Source: an uncultured Bacilli bacterium
Lineage (GTDB): Bacteria; Bacillota_I; Bacilli_A; RF39; UBA660
NCBI GenBank assembly: GCA_944364705.1
Contig: CALVWH010000043.1
Coordinates: 1 to 6,949, forward strand
Reading direction: 5' to 3'
DNA: 6,949 bases
Of this stretch, positions 1 to 6,147 are shown piece after piece. Position 1 is the first letter of the stretch; the number at the start of each line of letters is the position of its first letter. Made by a program: the position numbers and the translations under genes. The notes under the pieces were generated by a model, which saw only the letters and a list, made by a program, of their open reading frames with translations, ran no database searches and was not told the DNA's origin.

Positions 1-165
1 TTTAAATCCTTCATTTGTATAATTATCAAAAAAAAAACTAATTTCATTCTTATTTTTTAGAATTTGCATAAAACTATTTAAAACACAACCAACATTTTTA
101 TCTTCTACTTTCGTCGCAACAATATAAACTCCATAAGATAAACTTCTTAAAACAGATAAATCCAT
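1..165 (-). CDS. Flavin reductase-like (FMN-binding) protein, N-terminal 55 codons, cut by window edge
   Basis: The reading frame opens with ATG at 165 and stays open for all 55 codons to the window edge, so the gene is incomplete at its 3' end only because of the window. The protein starts MDLSVLRSLSYGVYIV and continues with VGCVLNSF. This is the usual opening of the flavin reductase-like/flavoredoxin domain: a short helix, a SYGVYIV-type strand, then a strand in which a G-x-x-x-N-S segment lines the FMN site. Family members bind FMN and pass electrons from NAD(P)H or from a fused rubredoxin. Whether a rubredoxin follows cannot be seen. The start codon overlaps the stop of the upstream SDR gene (TAATG), so the two are almost certainly translationally coupled. 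A purine-rich GGCAGGTAGAG just upstream could serve as a weak ribosome binding site. Family assignment is by remembered pattern and is moderately sure; the substrate is unknown. Confidence 0.72.
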   Translation of the reverse strand, partial: MDLSVLRSLSYGVYIVATKVEDKNVGCVLNSFMQILKNKNEISFFFDNYTNEGFK

Positions 166-905
166 TACGCTCTACCTGCCCCATCAACCGATAAGATTGC
201 TCCAGTAATAAAGCTAGCCTTATCACTTGCTAAGAAAACAAAGGCATTCGCAATATCTTCTGGTTCTCCCATTCTTCCAAGAGGAATTTGTGCTACCACA
301 GGAGCAAGCATTTCCTTTGGAAGAGATGCCACCATATCCGTACGAATAACTCCAGGAGCTACCGCATTTACACGAATATGATCTTTCCCAAGTTCTCTTG
401 CTAAAGACTTTGTAAAACCATTAACCGCAAACTTCGATGTTGGGTACGCACTACCAGAAGGTTGCCCATAAATACTTACCATAGAAGAAGTATTTAAAAT
501 AACACCTCCACCAATCTTTCTCATATATTCGGTTGCTATTTTCGAACACAAAAACATCGCATTTACATTTAAATCCATGATTTTTTCAAAATCCGAAAAC
601 TCATAATTTTCAATTGGTGTACTAGAAGAAACTCCAGCATTATTTACTAAAATATCAATTTTTCCAAAAACTCTTTCCGTCTCTTCAAAAACTTTACGAA
701 CTTCTTCTTCCTTCATCAAGTTTGGATAAAAACCTAAAACTTGATCCTTATAGGTTCCCTCAAGTTGAGCTAACGCTTTTTCAACACTTTCCTGTTTAGA
801 ACCTAAAATAACTACCTTGGCATGATTTTCTAAAAACAATTTTGCTGTTGCAAAACCAATTCCTCTCGTTGCTCCAGTAATAATCGCAACTTTATTTTCT
901 AACAT
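165..905 (-). CDS. SDR-family NAD(P)H-dependent oxidoreductase, FabG-like
   Basis: A 246-aa classical short-chain dehydrogenase/reductase. It has the Rossmann glycine motif TGATRGIG at residues 10-17, NNAG at 88-91, and the catalytic set Asn113, Ser141, Tyr154 and Lys158 (YPTSK) with the usual Ser-Tyr spacing of 13. A PG motif follows (NAVAPGVIRTDM) and a typical C-terminus with ITGAILSVDGAG. Length and motifs fit FabG, the 3-oxoacyl-ACP reductase, but many SDRs look the same. There are no fatty-acid synthesis genes nearby, so no substrate is assigned. The longer frame begins at 929, but ATG at 905 is preferred: AGGAGG lies 5 nt before it and homology begins at MLENKVAIITG. It follows the thymidylate synthase gene by 40 bp, with its own possible promoter, and overlaps the flavin-reductase start by one base, which suggests a two-gene redox unit. 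Confidence 0.9.
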   Translation of the reverse strand: MLENKVAIITGATRGIGFATAKLFLENHAKVVILGSKQESVEKALAQLEGTYKDQVLGFYPNLMKEEEVRKVFEETERVFGKIDILVNNAGVSSSTPIENYEFSDFEKIMDLNVNAMFLCSKIATEYMRKIGGGVILNTSSMVSIYGQPSGSAYPTSKFAVNGFTKSLARELGKDHIRVNAVAPGVIRTDMVASLPKEMLAPVVAQIPLGRMGEPEDIANAFVFLASDKASFITGAILSVDGAGRA

Positions 906-927
906 ATGATTCCTCCTATTCTTTTTC

Positions 928-957
928 ATTGTACCATAAACTTTTTCATTTTTCTAA
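928..957 (-). promoter_or_regulatory. Possible promoter for the SDR/flavin-reductase pair
   Basis: On the minus strand an extended -10 element TGGTACAAT (936-928; -10 TACAAT, 5/6 of consensus) lies 18 bp after TTAGAA (957-952, 4/6). The upstream element sits inside the last codons of the thymidylate synthase gene. The predicted start near 921 leaves a short leader with AGGAGG before ATG 905. No terminator separates the two genes, so read-through from the thymidylate synthase promoter is also expected. Confidence 0.45.
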
Positions 958-2358
958 TTTTTTTACCTTTGGAAGTGTCAAGTCTTGATCTTGAACATAA
1001 GGAAGATTCCACTTTAAAGCCATTTCTGCTTTCGCAAGTTCTTCTCCCAAATACATAGCATGATCCATATTGGAAACATGAAAACTACAAAGAGACCGTA
1101 AAGCAGAAGCCGATTTCCCACGATATTCTTTTAGAAAAACACCAGCTTTGGAATACAATTGAACAACAATTTCCTCCCCAACTTCAATAACAAAATACCC
1201 CCTCTCCTCTTCTTCACAAAAAGAAACTTTATGTTTTCCCAAAAAATCATTTACTTCCTCAAAATTTCGCTCATAAATATGAGCAGATCCCGTAATCGTA
1301 TTCACATATCCTTTTTGATAATGCAAAGCATCACATAAATACTCTTGGATTTTTAAAAGCCCATAAATATTTTTCGGCCATCCATCATATACATCATTGG
1401 AACGAAGATACGATAGTAAATGTAGAGTTTCCCCTTGAACAATCGCCTGATATAAATTCAAACAAGGAACTTCTTTTGTTTTCGTATCTAAAATCGGATC
1501 CCATAAAATCGCAACCGCTCTTCTAGAATATGGTTCTTGTTTTAACGTATTTACCATGTACTCAAGTTGATCAGTCCCTTTAAAATCACGAAACCGATTT
1601 CCATACGTATACGTAATATCCATTGCTCGTTGTTTTTTTAACAAACTTTCCACATAATGTTCAATTTCTCGCTCTGTAATTTTCGTATTTTCCACAATGC
1701 TTGGTTTATGAAGATCCTCATTTTTTACTGTAATCGATAAGTTAATCAGTTCTTTTTGCTTTTCATCATAACTTGAAGGCTTTACCATACCATAAACATC
1801 AATTAATTTTAAAGCTCTTTCATAAGCATCTTTTACTTTTTCCGCTCGCACAGAAAAACCAGTAATTTCACTAGGAAATTGTTTTATATTCGTTATTGTA
1901 TGTTCTTGAATTTCTTTTTTTTCAGTCCAATTTTCAGGGAAAACCGAAAAAGAAGATAAAAAAGAATTCAAATCTTTTTTCAAAAGAACAACAAAATGTT
2001 GTTTAAAATATTCTTGATATTTTTGTAAATCCTCTTTTGAAAAACAAAACTTTAACGTAAATGGTAAAACTCCCGTATTTAAAAATTGTTCAAAAGCAGA
2101 AATAGAATCTGCTTTCTCTTCTTTATATAAATCCGAATCTTTCAAAAGAATATAAGTATTAATTTGTGGGTTTAAATAACCATTGGCAAGAATATAATTG
2201 ATGCCATCCACACTGTAAAGTTGTCCACAAGAAGCAACCTTCTTCTGATTTTCTTCCGTTAAAGATTGATAAATTTTATGACAATTTTTCCATCCCGTAA
2301 TAATTCCAACCCCAAATCCTTCCTTAAAAATAACACGATTTTTATAATATTTTAACAT
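946..2358 (-). CDS. Archaeal-type thymidylate synthase with N- and C-terminal accessory domains
   Basis: A 470-aa protein whose middle part (about residues 225-372) carries the thymidylate synthase core: SRRA at 278-281 (phosphate-binding arginines), VPCLNLYQ with the nucleophile Cys299, LRSND at 318-322, PKNIYGL with Asn330, and SAHIYE at 358-363 (His360, Tyr362). Each aligns with E. coli ThyA (SRR, PCH, QRSCD, PFN, HLY). Asn at 330 rather than Asp favours dUMP over dCMP. The likely reaction is methylation of dUMP to dTMP with a folate-type C1 donor. Residues 1-130 (GIITGWKN, CGQLYSVDGINYILANG, NPQINTYILL) resemble the MtrA-like domain of tetrahydromethanopterin methyltransferases. Residues 385-459 (GYFVI, DHAMYLGEELAKAE, YVQDQDL) resemble DUF4346. 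Both accessory calls come from memory. ATG 2358 is preferred over the longer frame (2397) because GGAGGTG lies just before it. Canonical ThyA is about 264-316 aa, so this is a distinct, longer form. Confidence 0.85.
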   Translation of the reverse strand: MLKYYKNRVIFKEGFGVGIITGWKNCHKIYQSLTEENQKKVASCGQLYSVDGINYILANGYLNPQINTYILLKDSDLYKEEKADSISAFEQFLNTGVLPFTLKFCFSKEDLQKYQEYFKQHFVVLLKKDLNSFLSSFSVFPENWTEKKEIQEHTITNIKQFPSEITGFSVRAEKVKDAYERALKLIDVYGMVKPSSYDEKQKELINLSITVKNEDLHKPSIVENTKITEREIEHYVESLLKKQRAMDITYTYGNRFRDFKGTDQLEYMVNTLKQEPYSRRAVAILWDPILDTKTKEVPCLNLYQAIVQGETLHLLSYLRSNDVYDGWPKNIYGLLKIQEYLCDALHYQKGYVNTITGSAHIYERNFEEVNDFLGKHKVSFCEEEERGYFVIEVGEEIVVQLYSKAGVFLKEYRGKSASALRSLCSFHVSNMDHAMYLGEELAKAEMALKWNLPYVQDQDLTLPKVKKLEK

Positions 2359-2383
2359 TTGACACCTCCACTTTATAAGAAAA

Positions 2384-2396
2384 TGATATAATAACA
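2384..2396. promoter_or_regulatory. Overlapping divergent extended -10 elements (bidirectional promoter)
   Basis: The plus strand reads TGATATAATAACA. Rightward this is TGA-TATAAT (TG 2384-2385, perfect -10 at 2387-2392). Leftward the reverse complement reads TGT-TATTAT (TG at 2396-2395, -10 at 2393-2388, 5/6). Rightward initiation near 2399 gives a leader of about 12 nt to ATG 2411. Leftward initiation near 2381 gives about 22 nt to ATG 2358, with GGAGG in between. The leftward element also has a weak TTGCAT at the proper 17-bp spacing (3/6); the rightward one has no -35 at 16-18 bp. These would drive the glycosylase and thymidylate synthase genes. Confidence 0.6.
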
Positions 2397-2410
2397 AATG
2401 GTGATTCTTT

Positions 2411-2893
2411 ATGCAAAAAGTTTATCATGAATTAAAACCAATTTATAATAAAGATTCCGAAATTTTAATTTTAGGAAGTATTCCATCAGTAAAATCTAGA
2501 GAAGAAAAATTCTATTATGCACATAAACAAAATCGTTTTTGGCCTTTAATGGAATCTTTATTTCAAGTAACTTTAAAAACCAAAGAAGAAAAAATTGAAT
2601 TTTTATTGACACATCATATTGCTTTATGGGATGTCGTTGCATCTTGCGAAATCGAAAATTCAAGAGATGATAGTATACATAATGTAAAGTGTAACGATAT
2701 TTTAAACTTAATGAAACAAACAAAAATTCATAAAATTTTTACCACTGGAAAAAAAGCAACCGATTTATATCAAAAATATATTTACCCACAAACAAAAATA
2801 CCTAGTATTTATCTTCCTTCTCCAAGTCCAGCAAATTGCCGAATGAAACATGCGGAATTAGAAAAAATTTATTCACAAATAAAAAGTTATTGA
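2411..2893 (+). CDS. Hypoxanthine/deoxyinosine-DNA glycosylase (UDG superfamily, family 6 type)
   Basis: A 160-aa, full-length member of the uracil-DNA glycosylase superfamily. It shows LILGSIPSVKSRE (residues 19-31), the FYYAHKQNRFWP block (34-45) with Asn41 at the position of the putative catalytic Asn, ALWDVVASCEIENS (71-84), and the closing PSPSPAN loop (136-142) that contacts the DNA minor groove. This set is typical of the HDG (family 6) glycosylases, which remove hypoxanthine formed by adenine deamination and act in the cytoplasm at the start of base-excision repair. Many database entries call it DNA-deoxyinosine glycosylase or mismatch/uracil-DNA glycosylase. The ribosome binding site is GGTGAT at 2400-2405, matching the distal part of the anti-SD complement, 5 nt before ATG. 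It shares the divergent promoter with thymidylate synthase. No terminator follows, and its stop codon lies within the -35 box of greA. Confidence 0.88.
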   Translation: MQKVYHELKPIYNKDSEILILGSIPSVKSREEKFYYAHKQNRFWPLMESLFQVTLKTKEEKIEFLLTHHIALWDVVASCEIENSRDDSIHNVKCNDILNLMKQTKIHKIFTTGKKATDLYQKYIYPQTKIPSIYLPSPSPANCRMKHAELEKIYSQIKSY

Positions 2894-2918
2894 CAAAAAA
2901 AACAATTTTTTCTATAAT
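2890..2918 (+). promoter_or_regulatory. Consensus sigma-A promoter of greA
   Basis: TTGACA (2890-2895), a 17-bp spacer and TATAAT (2913-2918): a 12/12 match to the housekeeping consensus. The -35 box overlaps the TGA stop (2891-2893) of the glycosylase gene. The spacer holds an A-tract followed by a T-tract. Predicted start near 2925, giving a 5' UTR of about 50 nt. This indicates high constitutive initiation, in contrast to the more ordinary promoters nearby. Confidence 0.88.
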
Positions 2919-2924
2919 GGCTTT

Positions 2925-2955
2925 AGTTTTCAAAAACATTCTACTCAGTTTTCAA
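2925..2955 (+). repeat. Direct repeat AGTTTTCAA x2 in the greA leader
   Basis: Nine bases, AGTTTTCAA, occur at 2925-2933 and again at 2947-2955, 22 bp apart, filling the start of the greA 5' UTR. The reverse complement reads TTGAAAACT twice, in contexts that recall the TTTGAAAACT sequences of Bacillota rRNA spacer/leader regions. Function unknown. Confidence 0.55.
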
Positions 2956-2995
2956 GGGACATAGAAAGGAGTTTTATGAAACCTTATTATGTCTC
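2956..2995 (+). promoter_or_regulatory. Hairpin sequestering greA ribosome binding site and start codon
   Basis: GGGACATA (2956-2963) can pair with TATGTCTC (2988-2995) over 8 positions (one G-U), extended by G2964-U2987. After a single A-A mismatch, AAGG (2966-2969) pairs with CCTT (2982-2985). The SD AAAGGAG (2965-2971) lies largely in the stem and ATG 2976-2978 is in the 12-nt apical loop. Such a fold would limit initiation. It could be an RNA thermometer, a protein-bound operator or chance; I did the pairing by eye without an energy calculation. Confidence 0.45.
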
Positions 2996-3434
2996 AAAAG
3001 AATCTTTACAAAAACTAGAGAAAGAATATGATCACTTAACGAAAAAGAAAAGAATTGAAATGATTGATGCTTTAAAAAACGCTGCAGATCTTGGAGATTT
3101 AAAAGAAAATGCAGAATGGGATGCGACTACAGAAGAATTAGATTTTTTAGATAACCGAATTCAAACGCTAGAAAATATTTTAAAGAATGCTATTATATAT
3201 TCTAAAAAAGATAATCAAAAAGCAAATCTAGGATCTACCGTAACATTAAAATTCGATTCGAATATTGAAACTTATCAAATTGTTGGCAACGCTGAACTTT
3301 CTTTTTATCCATCTCCAATTTCTCATGAAAGTCCTCTAGGAAGTTTATTAATTGGAAAAAAAGTAGGAGATTCTTTTCTTTTTCAAAACGCAGGCGAAAT
3401 TTTTTCTATTCAAGTCTTAGATATCTCAGAATAA
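2976..3434 (+). CDS. greA: Transcription elongation factor GreA
   Basis: A 152-aa protein of normal GreA length (E. coli 158). The N-terminal antiparallel coiled coil (about residues 1-75) carries the tip motif DLGDLKENAEW (38-48). It contains Asp41 and Glu44, the acidic pair that enters the RNA polymerase secondary channel and helps the polymerase cleave the 3' end of backtracked RNA. The C-terminal FKBP-like domain (about 80-152) ends with the family pattern SPLGSLLIGKKVGD. The start is firm: AAAGGAG lies 4 nt before ATG and the homology begins at once. It is transcribed from its own consensus promoter and possibly also by read-through from the glycosylase gene, and ends in a strong terminator. 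The leader contains a 9-bp direct repeat and a hairpin over the ribosome binding site, so translation may be controlled. Confidence 0.96.
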   Translation: MKPYYVSKESLQKLEKEYDHLTKKKRIEMIDALKNAADLGDLKENAEWDATTEELDFLDNRIQTLENILKNAIIYSKKDNQKANLGSTVTLKFDSNIETYQIVGNAELSFYPSPISHESPLGSLLIGKKVGDSFLFQNAGEIFSIQVLDISE

Positions 3435-3456
3435 AATGCAAAAGAAATTTTGACAT

Positions 3457-3482
3457 AGCTTACCTCATGGTAAGTTTTTTTT
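3457..3482 (+). terminator. Intrinsic terminator of greA
   Basis: CTTACC (3459-3464), loop TCAT, GGTAAG (3469-3474), then eight T residues (3475-3482). The stem can extend by A-U and G-U pairs with the first Ts. It lies 23 bp after the greA stop and faces rightward. Confidence 0.9.
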
Positions 3483-3571
3483 AGAATCTTAAAATTATCA
3501 GATCCCTCTACTTATTCAAAACTAAACCATTTGCTTTATTCATATCCTATTTTTTTAATCCCTTGTATAAG
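3483..3571. other. Convergent intergenic spacer with no visible feature
   Basis: About 90 AT-rich bases between the opposing terminators of greA and rnr. I see no ORF with a ribosome binding site, no promoter pair and no repeat. Confidence 0.6.
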
Positions 3572-3596
3572 AAAAATCCTCCAAATTCGAGGATTT
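3572..3596 (-). terminator. Intrinsic terminator of rnr
   Basis: On the minus strand AAATCCTC (3596-3589), loop GAATTTG, GAGGATTT (3581-3574), then TTTTT running to 3572 as part of the tail. The stem begins one base after the rnr stop codon, so the gene ends directly in its terminator. The T-tract quality is better leftward than rightward. Confidence 0.82.
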
Positions 3597-3597
3597 C

Positions 3598-6057
3598 TTA
3601 ATTTGGCATTTGTAATCGTAAGACCTTTTCATAATATCGATCAAAACTAAGATTTTTTACAAAAGCAAATTTTGCTTTCTTTAAAATAGGATCTACACCA
3701 ATGGCACGAACTAGAAGTTCATCTCCAAGACGAGCAACTACATTTCCATTTTCATCTTTAAAACATTCTTTGGTATTGGAATATTTTACAGGCATTGGAA
3801 AATCTTCCATCGAAATATACCCTGGAATTTTATTTTTTGTTTGCACCGAAAGTGGATTATCTACACCAACAACATAAACATGATAATATCGATCTAAATG
3901 ATTTTCAACATATCGCATCATTTCTAAATGAAGAGCATCTTCTTCGGCAGCATCTGCTTGTCTTTCCATAAAAGAACAATGTTCACAAAGTTGATCTAAA
4001 TCAATCCATTGTTTTTTCATTTGTTTGTATCCATCTAAGAGTTGCTGAATTTTCAAATCGGGATATCGACGAATTGGAGAAGTAAAATGGGTATAATATT
4101 TTTTCGCAAGTGCATAATGTCCAAGATCAGCATCCGTTGCATACCGAGCACGGGAAAGGGATTTTAAAATCATTTTGGATAGAAAAATAACATCATCTTT
4201 ACCTTTATATTCTTCTAAAAGTTCCTGAATCACATAGCGATAATCTCCATGAGAGGACTGTCTAATTTTATATTTTAACTCTTTTAAGTACTGAATGGTA
4301 TTTTTTATTTTTTCTTCACTTAAGGTTTCATGTACGCGGTGAATTGAATATCCTTGGAAAAGATAGCTACAATATTCATCTAAACATTCATTGGCACAAA
4401 TCATAAAATTTTCAATGATCCTTCTTGGTATTTCATTTTCTTGTTCTTTAAAATCCGATATTTTTCCATCTTCATCCAACACAAGATCAACATCCATAGA
4501 TGGGAAAAATAAATTCCCTTCGGTATCTCTTTTTTTTGTTAATTTTTCGGATAATTCTTTCATGAGAAAAAGTTCTTCTTTATAAGGTAAATATTTTGGT
4601 ACTTTATTTTCTTCTTGAAAAAATTCGTCTACTTCTTCATAACTCATTTTTATGCGGGAGCGAATTACCGCATCATAGATTTGATACTGTTTGATGTTTC
4701 CTTGCGGATCGATTTCCATAAGAATACTTTTTGTAAGGCGATCTTTCAAAGGATTTAAAGAACAAATTCCATTGGATAGTTGATGAGGAATCATTGGATT
4801 TACCGAATTTAATAAATATACACTCGTTCCTCTTCTTTTTGCTTCGGTATCTAATGGACTTCCTGGTTTTACATAATAGCTTACATGTGCAATATGGACT
4901 CCCAATAAATAGTTTCCATTCGAAAGTTTTTCAATGCTAATCGCATCGTCCATATCTTTTGTATGTTTTCCATCGATCGTAAAGGTTTTCAAATGCCGAA
5001 AATCTTCTCGATCTTTTAGGTCTTCTTTTCTTACTTCGGATGGTATTGTTTTTAATTGTTCTTTTACTTTTTCATCAAATTCTACTGGAAATCCACGATT
5101 AATTAAAATAGAAACAAGTTCTATATTTGGATCTCCAATATGACCAATTTTTTTTATGAATTCTCCTTCATAAACATCTTCATTTTTTTCTGGAGAAATC
5201 GAAACAATCAAACGGTCACCAACAACTAATTTTTTCATATCGTTGGATCCAATCCGGACTTTTAAATTCTCATGATTAGTAAATAAAACTTTTAATTGTT
5301 TCACGCCATCAACTTCTACAACTTCACATACTTTTTTATCTAATTTTCTTTGTAAAACCTTAACAATTCCTTTTCCTTCTGCTTTTACTAGAATTTGATC
5401 ATATGGTAATGCTCCATTTAATTCATTTTCTCTTAGAAATTTTGTTTTCCCGTGAACGTTATAAAAATATTTTCCAGTTGGTGTTTGTTCTAATATGGTA
5501 ATTAATTGTTCCGGAACGAATTTATATTCTTTTTGATCTTTATATATTTTTCCTTCTTTTTCTAATTCGTGAATCCACTCTAAGACTTCGGATCTTTTTT
5601 CAAAAGATCCAGCAAAGGATTTCATTTGACTTTTTGTTAACGGTCTATTTTCTAAAATTTTTAGTAAATAGGATACAAAAGTTTCTTTGTCTCTTTGGAC
5701 AATCTTATGAACGAAAGCATTTTTATTGGGATCTTTTTTTATTTCAATGACAACAATATCTTTTGGAAGTAAAACAAAAGTACTTTTAATTTCTTGTGGT
5801 GAAATTTCCGGATGTTTTTTTAGTTTCAATCTTTCTTTTGTCATTTCTATGGTATCAAGTTCGTATTCTTCTGGAAATTTTTGATACATTTTTTCATGAT
5901 TATAATAAAGATATCCTAAAGTTTCTAAGTTTGATAATACTTTTTTTAACTGCTTTTTTTGACTACTAGTTTCTACTTTACAAATTTCTAATAATTGTTT
6001 CCATGATTTTTTTTCTTGTACTGCATTTAAAATTAGTTCTTGATAAATTTGTTCCAT
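3598..6057 (-). CDS. rnr: Ribonuclease R, 3'-5' exoribonuclease
   Basis: An 819-aa RNB-family hydrolytic exoribonuclease that degrades structured RNA from the 3' end, in mRNA decay, rRNA quality control and tmRNA-linked turnover. The catalytic core holds TIDGKHTKDMDDA with Asp362, 368, 370 and 371, matching the four Mg-binding Asp of E. coli RNase R in identical spacing. It also has THFTSPIRRYPDL at 656-668. An S1 domain follows (about 724-802), with no long basic tail. The N-terminus is unusual: two winged-helix-like segments (about 1-60 and 127-185, each with an LE(K)xGK/Y-type wing) precede a degenerate cold-shock/OB region (about 193-305). This makes it longer than B. subtilis RNase R (779 aa). 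GGAG 7 nt upstream supports ATG 6057. The usual neighbours secG and smpB are not adjacent in this window. It lies directly behind a leader ORF and terminators and has no obvious promoter of its own. Confidence 0.96.
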   Translation of the reverse strand: MEQIYQELILNAVQEKKSWKQLLEICKVETSSQKKQLKKVLSNLETLGYLYYNHEKMYQKFPEEYELDTIEMTKERLKLKKHPEISPQEIKSTFVLLPKDIVVIEIKKDPNKNAFVHKIVQRDKETFVSYLLKILENRPLTKSQMKSFAGSFEKRSEVLEWIHELEKEGKIYKDQKEYKFVPEQLITILEQTPTGKYFYNVHGKTKFLRENELNGALPYDQILVKAEGKGIVKVLQRKLDKKVCEVVEVDGVKQLKVLFTNHENLKVRIGSNDMKKLVVGDRLIVSISPEKNEDVYEGEFIKKIGHIGDPNIELVSILINRGFPVEFDEKVKEQLKTIPSEVRKEDLKDREDFRHLKTFTIDGKHTKDMDDAISIEKLSNGNYLLGVHIAHVSYYVKPGSPLDTEAKRRGTSVYLLNSVNPMIPHQLSNGICSLNPLKDRLTKSILMEIDPQGNIKQYQIYDAVIRSRIKMSYEEVDEFFQEENKVPKYLPYKEELFLMKELSEKLTKKRDTEGNLFFPSMDVDLVLDEDGKISDFKEQENEIPRRIIENFMICANECLDEYCSYLFQGYSIHRVHETLSEEKIKNTIQYLKELKYKIRQSSHGDYRYVIQELLEEYKGKDDVIFLSKMILKSLSRARYATDADLGHYALAKKYYTHFTSPIRRYPDLKIQQLLDGYKQMKKQWIDLDQLCEHCSFMERQADAAEEDALHLEMMRYVENHLDRYYHVYVVGVDNPLSVQTKNKIPGYISMEDFPMPVKYSNTKECFKDENGNVVARLGDELLVRAIGVDPILKKAKFAFVKNLSFDRYYEKVLRLQMPN

Positions 6058-6081
6058 TTCGTTTCTCCATTTCTAAATAAG

Positions 6082-6107
6082 AAAAAAAGACCGCAAAAAG
6101 CAGTCTT
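6082..6107 (-). terminator. Intrinsic terminator II in the rnr leader
   Basis: On the minus strand AAGACTGC (6107-6100), loop TTTTT, GCGGTCTT (6094-6087), with T residues continuing to 6082: an 8-bp stem with one U-G wobble followed by a T-tract. It lies only 25 bp before the rnr start codon, facing into rnr. The UAA stop of the 13-codon leader ORF (6108-6106) overlaps the first two bases of its 5' arm. Confidence 0.87.
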
Positions 6108-6147
6108 ATAAAAAAAGGGAAAGTACGATTAGAATAATTTGAATCAT
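6106..6147 (-). CDS. 13-aa hydrophobic small ORF in the rnr leader
   Basis: ATG at 6147 begins MIQIILIVLSLFL and stops with TAA at 6108-6106. Nine of the 13 residues are Ile, Leu or Val. The ribosome binding site is excellent: GGGAGGTG (6160-6153), with GGAGG 7 nt from ATG, and a promoter lies correctly upstream. The peptide could be a leader peptide whose translation controls the terminators ahead of rnr. It could also be a tiny membrane peptide resembling the Ibs type I toxins in composition, or a vestige of SecG, which often precedes rnr in Bacillota and starts with a similar hydrophobic stretch. I cannot decide among these. It is not known whether it is expressed; the well-formed initiation region is the main support. 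Confidence 0.6.
   Translation of the reverse strand: MIQIILIVLSLFL

Noticed and set aside
2359..2364. TTGACA upstream of the glycosylase gene as a -35 box
   Set aside because: It is a perfect hexamer but lies 22 bp from TATAAT (2387-2392), too far for sigma-A, and it overlaps the thymidylate synthase start region; the extended -10 explains initiation better.
2496..2723. Minus-strand 75-codon frame inside the glycosylase gene
   Set aside because: Shadow of a well-conserved gene, with low-complexity composition.
2896..2912. A-tract/T-tract before greA as a terminator for the glycosylase gene
   Set aside because: The stem would be only A-U pairs with a three-base loop and no further U-tract; it is the spacer of the greA promoter.
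3450..3455. TTGACA after greA as a promoter
   Set aside because: No -10 element follows at 16-18 bp; the region is the greA terminator hairpin.
4391..4585. Plus-strand 64-codon frame inside rnr
   Set aside because: Lies antisense to the conserved RNB domain; Ser/Phe-rich translation typical of a shadow frame.
4934..5143. Plus-strand 69-codon frame inside rnr
   Set aside because: Antisense to the catalytic Asp motif region; Ser-rich shadow frame.
6105..6110. Minus-strand TATAAG as a separate rnr -10 box
   Set aside because: 5/6 match, but the corresponding -35 position (TCTAAT) is poor and there is no TG extension; it is best explained as the end of the leader ORF. It remains the main alternative to read-through.
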